Assembly (NCBI GenBank): GCA_963573385.1 | Contig: CAUYLG010071367.1 | Location: forward strand, 19,321-83,320 | Length of the DNA: 64,000 nt | Source of the DNA: Cacajao melanocephalus | Taxonomy: Eukaryota > Chordata > Mammalia > Primates > Pitheciidae | Direction: 5' to 3' | In this document: one piece after another, positions 55,010 to 64,000 of the stretch | Position numbering within the stretch: the first letter of the stretch is position 1 | Layout: each line of letters starts with the position of its first letter | The notes under the pieces: model-generated | The model's input: only the letters and a program-made list of their open reading frames with translations | Database searches by the model: none | What the model was told of the DNA's origin: nothing | Program-made: the position numbers and the translations under genes

Positions 55010-55790
55010 AGATTAATTCCATTAGTATCTCATTCTTTTCATCTCAAGCCTTTCTGATGTTTTAGGAGTGAAGTATTTGACAGATATTTCGCTGGAGGCA
55101 GCATTATTCCTTCCTTTAAAATAGATTTCAAAGCTTATGAACAAGATTAACTGTGTACAAGAAAAAAGGAAACAAGAACCTTTTTCACCTACATAACAAT
55201 CTTACTCAGATTAGTTTACGTAAACTAAACCAAATTAGTGAATATTATAGGATATGTGGAAATAAACATCTTTATTGCTTTCAAATCTGTATGCTATTTA
55301 GACAAATTCTTAGTTAATAAACTTTGACCCAGAACTTAGCCAGCTGAACTTGTTTGAATGAAATAATAAAGTTCACTGGGAATTAGGGTGTTTATGTGAA
55401 AAATTGTATTGATTCAGTATTTCTTTTTGCAGGTGCTATTGCAGTTCTGGGAGGACAGTTTTGACTATGCCTGTGTGTGGCACAGTTTGCAAAACATTAA
55501 ACACACGTGAGCCTTCTACAATTAATACCAATGCTGATTCCTGGCTTGGACATTTTAACAACAAAAAATACCATCCCCCCCTTACAAATAGACACATTTT
55601 CATCCCCAATTGAGAACTACTGTTAGATTCTAAGTCACTTAGGGCTGAACCATTGCTTTCTTCACTAATGCGTCCCCAAAAAACAGCACATTGACTGGCA
55701 CAAAGAAGGCATTCAGTAAATATTTATTGAATGGATTAATGCAAAGTTTGAAAATTTGATTACTCTAGGACTCAGTTTTTCTATAAATGT
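55010..55790. other. Intronic sequence with an L2-like tail
   Basis: About 55640-55745 looks like an L2 3' tail (cattgactggcacaaagaag, then gcattcagtaaatatttatt). The rest is unrecognised. Confidence 0.4.
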
Positions 55791-55799
55791 TCCTTTATT

Positions 55800-56280
55800 T
55801 TTAATTTGCCTACATAGCCGTTTTTATCTTTTATTGTTAAGGTTACGTAAACCTCAAAGTCAGCAGTTAAAACTTTTTTGTATGACTTTTAAAATTGTTA
55901 TTGCACCGTATGTTCCCTTAAAAATATTCACATACTATTAAAGTCTATACAATGAAATGTAACCTATTCTCTCCTCTTCAGCATCTCTTCCCCTCCCTAC
56001 CACAACACCATAACCCCTCAAAGCCTCCGTTATCGTTTCATTGTGTAATCTTGCAGGCATTCTCTATAAGATCATTCATCCTTTTCTTTTTTTGAAACAA
56101 ATGAAGTTATATATACCTATAGTTCTACAATTTGCTTTTCTTTAATTTAGCAATAGATCATGGATTTTTTTTTTAGTTTCAGAATATTAGACATGTATGC
56201 TATTGCATCGTATTCCATTACATGAATAGTCATTATCTATTTAATCAATTTATTATTGATAGCGTTTTAACAGTAGATTA
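55800..56280 (-). repeat. Old L1M-like fragment
   Basis: Text such as gtattccattacatgaatag and atctatttaatcaatttatt resembles the reverse of an old L1 3' part, preceded by cagtctatacaatgaaatg-like sequence. Weak match by eye. Confidence 0.45.
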
Positions 56281-56716
56281 AATAGTGATATCTTAATATC
56301 TGAAACCCAGAAATCACCAAAAAAAAGTTTAAAAAAAGAATAATAGAACGCTTGCAATTAGTCCACTGATTTCAAATGAGAGAACGTGTTGAACAAATTC
56401 AGAAGGTTTTTTTCTTATCACCATTCATCAGAGAAGGGATCTCAGCTTCAAATTTAACCCTAACCGAAGGGGACCCATCAGCCTAGCAGCACACACACAT
56501 CTCATCTCAGGCTAGAACACTTGGTGGGTGAGGTGAGAAGCCACAAAGCAGATTCTGAAGGGTAGGCATTTAGCCTCCCAGCCCAGAGTCTGTCACTGCC
56601 TGAACAGTTTAGAGGCTTGGATGATGTGGAGGTGGTTGTTTAATAATGTTTGCGAGGACACTAAGACATATTCGTTGCTTCAAGGAGCATATAGGTTGCT
56701 CTACATTTTTTTTTAA
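56281..56716. other. Intronic sequence, nothing recognised
   Basis: No repeat or coding segment recognised. Confidence 0.4.
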
Positions 56717-56800
56717 CTAGCCAGGCATGATGGCGCATGTCATGTCACTGTACTCTAGCCTGAGCAGCAAAGTAAGGTCCTGTCTCAAAAATAAATTAAT
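56717..56800 (+). mobile_element. Alu fragment, sense, internally deleted
   Basis: Starts ctagccaggcatgatggcgc, jumps to tcactgtactctagcctgag, and ends ggtcctgtctcaaaaataaa with an ATTA-rich tail. Most of the right arm is missing. Confidence 0.8.
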
Positions 56801-57009
56801 TAAATACATAAATAAGTAATCTCTATAACTAAATGACCCCCAAAGACGCTGATTCAGCGAGTTCAGTTTAATCAACAATTCTCTCCTAGAGGGCAAATGC
56901 CTTCTGAAAACGACTCTAATTAGTACCTGGCTCATAACAATTGTGCAATAACTGGTTGTCATATTTTAATGATTTAAATAAAGCTATGTGATTTAATAGT
57001 TATAACCAT

Positions 57010-57960
57010 TCATTAGTTTAAGGAATATTGTTGAATACCTACATAAAGTACTCAGCACTGAAAGTATGGTGGTAAAAGAGACAGGGTCCCTACTTACGGG
57101 AAGCTTTTCTTGGGGTGGGTGAGATAATAAACAAAATAACATGTGGGCCTAAATTCTATAAGTAAGTAAAACCGGGTGAGTTAGAGATGGGCTGCGAGCC
57201 TACTTCAACTGTGATCGTCAGCAGACGGCTCTTTGAGGAATTGGCATTTGAGCTGACACAGGAAAATAAGGTGTCAAAGATGAGAAAAGCTAGATAAGAG
57301 CAATCTAGTCAAAGGACCACTGGCACAAATGCCCTAAGATTGGAGGAAACTTGGACTGATGCAAAACAGAATGAAGGCCCTTGAGGCCAGCAAACAGTAA
57401 AGAAGGCAGAGTGGAATAAGATGGAATAAGAGGGATAGGCAGAGGTAAAGGAAAGGAGTTTGAATTTTATTCAAAGCCTAACAAGGAGCCAAAAGAAAGA
57501 TTTTTGAAGAGGAGAGGCATGATCTGATATACAGTTTGAGATCATTCTGGCTGCTGGGTCAAAAAGGGATAGAGGAGGGTGGAAGGAGCGGGCCACAGTG
57601 AGAATGGAGGCACCCATCAAGGCTATTGTAGTATTCCCAGGGAAAATGATAGCTTGGCCTAGAGGGATGGGGTAGAGTCGGAGAAAAGTGGATGAAATTG
57701 TATAAGGCTATGAGCTAAGGGATTGCATGGGGAGGTGGGAAGGGAAGAAATGAATGGAGGTTCTTGATTCAGTGGTTTGAGTGGAGAACGGTGGTAGTAG
57801 TATTTGCTGAAAATGAGAAAACTCTCGAGAAATATGGGAGAAATTTTGAGCTGACTTTGAGCACGATGCATTTGAAAAGTCTTATACGTCTATCTGCGGA
57901 TGTCAAGTAAGCAGATAGATTTACAAGTCTACAGTTAAGGTAAAAATCAGAGCTTGGAGA
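57010..57960. repeat. Ancient LINE-like interspersed repeat, family unassigned
   Basis: A long recognisable chain: ttggcatttgagctgacaca, then ggcacaaatgccctaagatt, then aggagtttgaattttattca, then aggcatgatctgatatacag, then tctggctgctgggtcaaaaa, then tacaagtctacagttaaggt. This is the longest copy of the unassigned family in the window. Confidence 0.55.
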
Positions 57961-58585
57961 TACTAGTATCATCTTGTATTTGTATAATATTTTTAAAAGG
58001 TTTCAACTATTTTTGCTTATATAGTCTTACAAAGATAGTTAACTTTTTACTTAAAATGCATACATTCTAGAAGTTTGTTACTGTCTTTTGGCCTTTAGTA
58101 AGCTGGGTTTGGATAGGCAAATTAAACTTTATTATTTTCATTTAAAGATTCCAAAATAATCATCCCTCTAGGGGAAATGACCTGGTAAGCCAAAACATTT
58201 TTAAAGGTCTAAGTTGTTTGTTTTTTGTTATTTTTTTTAACTGTAAGCCTGTTTTGCATCAGGAAGCCAAATTTAAAGGGAAGTTAATGTTTAACTGCTA
58301 AGATGCATAAATATTCAATATCAGTTTTTCACTTTGCCTCTGCTCTGGAAGGATTCTAGTCTTGAGCTGTAATGCATCTAATGTCAGAAATGTTACCACT
58401 CTCCACAAAATACAACAGCCTCCAGGAGGAGAAGGGAACTTAATTAGACATTTCTACTTCAAATACAATTTATAGTTCATTCACTCTGAAACATGCTGGA
58501 GGGTGTTTGAAGAGTTTAATGCATAATGATCTGTTTGTCTCAAATTGTCAACAAAATACACATTGAGCATAGAATATATTTTTAC
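57961..58585. other. Intronic sequence, nothing recognised
   Basis: No repeat or exon recognised. Confidence 0.4.
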
Positions 58586-58589
58586 TAAG

Positions 58590-58745
58590 CATTAAAAGGG
58601 ATCTCTGAGATTTAGTATGAGGCTCTCTTTCTAGATAAAGAAACTGAGGCCCACAGAGATAAAGGGACTTCTCAAAGTCAAATAAGCTAACCGCATGACT
58701 GAAACACAGGACTCCTAACTCTTAGGATTGTGCTTTTCTGTTTCA
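58590..58745 (-). repeat. MIR SINE, antisense
   Basis: The order ctagataaagaaactgaggc, then ccacagagataaagggactt, then ctcaaagtcaaataagctaa, then cacaggactcctaactctta follows a reverse MIR. Confidence 0.75.
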
Positions 58746-58849
58746 GAGCCTACAACCCTAGCACTTTTCCCTAGTCAACTGAGCCTTTTTTGAGATGATT
58801 TTATACTCTCCCAAGTCATTCTCTTTGTGTATGTCAGGAGAGGGATCCA

Positions 58850-58990
58850 CAATAGCTAATAGTTTTATGTCCTTACTAGATGCCAGGCACTATTCTAAGT
58901 GCTTTACATGTATTAACCAATCTAACCTTATAGCAACTCTGTGACGTGGGTACTCTTAGTATCCCCATCTTGTATATCAAGCTGCTTCTA
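58850..58990 (-). repeat. MIR SINE, antisense
   Basis: The order agatgccaggcactattcta, then agtgctttacatgtattaac, then tatagcaactctgtgacgtg, then gtatccccatcttgtatatc follows a reverse MIR. Confidence 0.8.
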
Positions 58991-60465
58991 CACCTGGGTC
59001 TAATTTGACCAGGGTACTGACCATAGGAATCTGAAATCTAAAATGATTTTGAACAATGGTCGCTTCTCTAAGCTTCAGGTAGATATTTTCCAACTGTCTG
59101 CAAAATTGTAGATATCCAACAGACATAGCAAACTCAACATGTCTAAAACAAAATACACTATCCTCTCACCCAAACCCACTCTCCATCCTGTGTTCCCATC
59201 TTGATTAATGTTATCATCACACCGCCAATCATCCTAAAGCTGACACCTTTTTCATCTCCCATTTTCAATCCGCTCAACACCATAAATATTATTTAAACTC
59301 TGTTTGGCTTCCAGAAGTATTTGAGGAGGATGGCTACATAGAACCTTCCTCTGTTTTCCTCTCTCAAATCTGTGCTACATCTCCCACTCTCAATTCCACC
59401 TTATTTGCCTAATTTGGGCCGTCATTGTCTGTATCATTGGTAATGCTTCGGTAGTCTCCTAGCTGGTTATCTATGGGGATAGTTCCTATTCTATCCTCAC
59501 TTAGTTCATTAACCCCAGTTTCTCACTGTCGCCAGTCATTCTCCCACAGTCCAATTGCGTTAAACGCTTCCATAAAACCCTTCCGTAGCCACTTACTGAC
59601 AAAAATTCTTACCCTGGCATTCAAGGTCTACTTCTGCTGGCAGCATTTTTTCTTCTTCCCTATCTATATTCTATGCCAGTCATCAGACTGCTCACAAATC
59701 AACATCGAGTGAGATATTTATAGCTTCTCATAGGTATGTGATCACATCATTTAATACATGTGAATGTGTTTTCTATTTGTTTGTTTAGGTATCACCTTGT
59801 TCAGTAAGAAATGTGAGGTGGGAAAACAGTTTACTAACTGTAAAATACTTTTGAGATATCATTTTTAAGCCATAGAAATAATTGATTTTACAACACAGGG
59901 GACCCTAGAGATGGTGTGGCCCAGCACCTTCATTTTTCGGAGCAGCTCATTAGCTGGTTTGAATGAGTTAATGGCAGAGTTAGCAATAGAGCTTAAATTT
60001 TCACTTCATTGTATCTCATGAGTTCAGGAAAGTGAAAATAGATTTTTCCCCACTCTTGAGAAAGAATGGGAGCCTTCTACATTTGTTTAATACACTGATA
60101 ATACATCTGTTCATCTTACTGTCCATAGTCTCTCTGAATCAGGTAGAAATAGTTTGGATCCTACCCCAGTTTCTTCCCTGCTGCCCCCTGTCACCTTGCA
60201 CCCAGATCCCCAGCTGTGAAAATATTGGCTTGAAACAGTCCCCTGTGTTCTGTACCTGACTCATTTTAATTGAAATGTGGTACCAATTATCTAGCCTTTT
60301 CCCATTGGGTCACCCCTTTGTATGTTTTTCACAGTTAATAATTCTATTAAATTTGTAGTTCTTAGCTACTTTTATTCTAAGACAATCTTCTGCCAAACCT
60401 ATCCTTTGATTTTATTATTTCTGATCAAAGCCATTTAAAAGTCCTGGTTACACAGATAATGGATA
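58991..60465. other. Intronic sequence with possible ancient repeat
   Basis: About 59180-59720 has pyrimidine-rich text like an ancient L2-type element (gctggttatctatggggata, then aaattcttaccctggcattc). The rest is unrecognised and no exon is seen. Confidence 0.4.
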
Positions 60466-60469
60466 TGCT

Positions 60470-60725
60470 ATAATACAGACACTAACTATTTGGTGATTAT
60501 CTACCATGTACCAAGTATTATTTTAAGCATTTTATTTGCTTAAACTCTAATAATCCTGATGACAGCCTAACAAAAGAAGGGTCCACGTCTTTAGGTGCAT
60601 GTGAGGAAACAAGTTCAAAGAGATTAAGGAACTTACCCAAAGTCATAGAGCTCGTAAGGGAAGGGACCAAGATTTGAATCCTGGCCATCCCGGGTCTAAA
60701 CCCAGTATTCTTCCCATGACACTGC
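60470..60725 (-). repeat. MIR SINE, antisense, near complete
   Basis: The order ccatgtaccaagtattattt, then taagcattttatttgcttaa, then gtgaggaaacaagttcaaag, then aacttacccaaagtcataga, then tttgaatcctggccatcccg follows a reverse MIR over most of its length. Confidence 0.8.
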
Positions 60726-61014
60726 TTTCAGAGCAGGCAGATAACATGAGCTGTGGTGGAAAACCTTAGCAGTCATGAGCGTTTGCTCTGCCTTCTGAGC
60801 AAAGAGGGTCCATTCAACCTCAGAGTCTCGCGGCCAGGCTGGCCATAGTGCATGCTTCCTGTGCATTCCTTTCCTGTATAGCAATTAGCATTCCTGGGGT
60901 ACAAAAGTGATGGTAAAATAATATTTCTCAATTGTAAACTGAGGACTCCTTATTGTGGTCAAATTTACTAAAATGGCTTATCATGCCCTATACCACCAGA
61001 TTCTTGAGAGGCTA

Positions 61015-61255
61015 TATCATGGTTAAGAATGCAGATGCTTACAGCACACTGCCTGGGTTTCATCCCTGACTTTGCCATATGTTAGCAATGTAACTTTGGA
61101 CAAGTTATTTAATCTGTGCCTTAGTTACCACCTCTGTCAAATGGGGATTGTGGTGTGTTCTTACTTCACAGAGTTGTTGTGAGGGTTAACGGAATTTCTG
61201 TATATGAAATGCTTATAACAGTGGCTGTCACATATTAAGTGTTATGTTCATGTCA
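61015..61255 (+). repeat. MIR SINE, sense, near complete
   Basis: The order catggttaagaatgcagatg, then acactgcctgggtttcatcc, then ctttggacaagttatttaat, then cacagagttgttgtgagggt, then aacagtggctgtcacatatt covers nearly a full MIR. Confidence 0.85.
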
Positions 61256-61257
61256 GC

Positions 61258-61290
61258 TACCATCATCACCATCATCATCATCATCTTCTT
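61258..61290 (+). repeat. (CAT)n microsatellite at the MIR end
   Basis: About eight CAT/CAC units (ccatcatcaccatcatcatc) follow the MIR directly, similar to the GCT run after the MIR at 44600. Confidence 0.85.
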
Positions 61291-61294
61291 TTTC

Positions 61295-61765
61295 TTCATC
61301 ACTTCTTTCTCACTTTTGTTTCTCCCATATCTGCCCTTCAGTATCAACTCCTTTCTGTTCTTCAGATGTGCAGGCCCTCTCTCACCTCCAGCCCTCCATA
61401 TGTGCCTCCCTCTCTGCCTGGAATACTCATGCCATTCACTTTCTCAACCCTCTCTCCCCATTATTCTTTCAGAACCCCTACCCATCCTCACCTTGCTAAC
61501 ATTCACGACCTCATCTCAATGTCACTTTCTCCAGGAAACCTCATTCCTCTGCATCCCTTGGTAGGGATGCTTCCTCTGTGTCCCAGAGTATTTTGACCTT
61601 TTCTTATCCTAGCTCTTACCACCCAGTCCCAGTTTTGAATCATGTGTTTACCTGCCACTGTCCTCCACTGAACAGCACCTTGCTTGACAATGACTATGTG
61701 TCACTCTAGTTCATTCTTCTCTTAAATTGGAGAGGGAAATAACTAAGTAGACACTTTTTAAAAAC
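61295..61765 (+). repeat. L2 LINE 3' fragment
   Basis: The order ctctctgcctggaatactca, then tctcaatgtcactttctcca, then ggaaacctcattcctctgca, then atcatgtgtttacctgccac is a good L2 match. The overlapping frames at 61239-61596 are L2 artefacts. Confidence 0.75.
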
Positions 61766-63401
<1,636 letters not shown>

Positions 63402-63732
63402 CTAGCTTAACAGTGCCTTTTGTTTTAGCCCTACATGATCTCATCATCATAAGTTGGGCCATAATTTTTAGATCCAGTTGCTTTGGAATCACCACAGAGG
63501 AGAGTGGCAAAACAAAATCATTTGCTGCCAATCCTAGCAAGCTTGACTTATGCCCTTGAAAGACAGGTTTCAGAACTGGAATCTGGTAGGCGTAAACCCT
63601 CAGAATTAGACAGGCTATTAAATTACAGTATTAATTGATAGTTAAGAGCTCAGGAGTATTAGACTATTTTAAATCCTTAGCCTCTTTCCACCATATAAAT
63701 TTGAGTAAGTCAGTGAGTCTCTGAGCTTAGTT

Positions 63733-63925
63733 TTCTTTTTTATTTTTTTTATTTATTTTTTATTTATTTTTATTTTTTGAAAGAAAGGAAAAGAGAGGAA
63801 AGAAGGTGAGAGTGAAAGAAAGAAAAAAAAAGAATGTACGAGAGAAAGAAAGAGGAAGAAAAAGAGGGAGAGAGAACAGGATTCTCGTTCTACTGCCCAG
63901 GCTAGAATGCAGTCTAAAAATGGGT
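63733..63925 (-). repeat. Alu remnant with (TTTTA)n / (GAAA)n tail
   Basis: A T/TTTA-rich run (63733-63778) switches abruptly to a purine run of GAAA/GAGA units (63779-63876). It then continues with aacaggattctcgttctact gcccaggctagaatgcagtc, the reverse of an Alu end. The Alu body is lost after about 50 bp. Confidence 0.7.
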
Positions 63926-64000
63926 ATTAAAAACCTCTATTATGCCAATAATTGTGTTTAACAATGGAGACAGGGAGGAATAAGAGATGAAAATAACAAA

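Overview
This is primate, almost certainly human, nuclear DNA. It carries full-length and partial Alu elements in both orientations, L1 copies of different ages, a THE1/MaLR provirus, MLT1-type LTRs and many MIR and L2 remnants. There is no dense coding. Only one functional protein-coding segment can be supported: a 157-nt internal exon at 25838-25994 on the + strand. It has a good splice acceptor and donor and encodes the first part of a MAGUK third PDZ domain. The residues fit DLG2 (PSD-93/chapsyn-110) better than DLG1, DLG3 or DLG4. Everything else reads as the two large introns flanking this exon, as expected for DLG2, a very large gene on human chromosome 11q14.

Layout. 1-25837 is upstream intron. 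It holds a THE1 provirus (82-2233, antisense) and an old antisense L1 (3268-7405). That L1 was split by a younger, 5'-inverted L1 (3612-5432), which was in turn hit by an Alu. An antisense MLT1 LTR (8846-9608) carries an Alu. Further on come more Alus, a six-unit degenerate tandem array (22190-22770), an MLT1 LTR split by a second LTR (22920-24007), and an L2 fragment. After the exon, 25995-64000 is downstream intron. It starts with an antisense Alu about 140 bp past the donor. It also holds a broken lactate dehydrogenase (LDHAL6-type) retrocopy at about 43041-44255, eight further Alus or Alu parts, a long near-perfect palindrome (34879-34956), several microsatellites, and many MIR/L2-age repeats.

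Function. The exon contributes the GLGF carboxylate-binding loop of PDZ3 to a postsynaptic scaffold protein. The helix carrying the other ligand-contacting residues must come from the next exon, which is outside the window. I see no evidence of a new multi-gene system, a CRISPR array or a structural RNA gene. The points worth a second look concern genome architecture: nested insertions, the palindrome, tandem duplications and the LDH pseudogene. Repeat subfamily names are from memory of consensus sequences, not from a search, and boundaries of old repeats are approximate.
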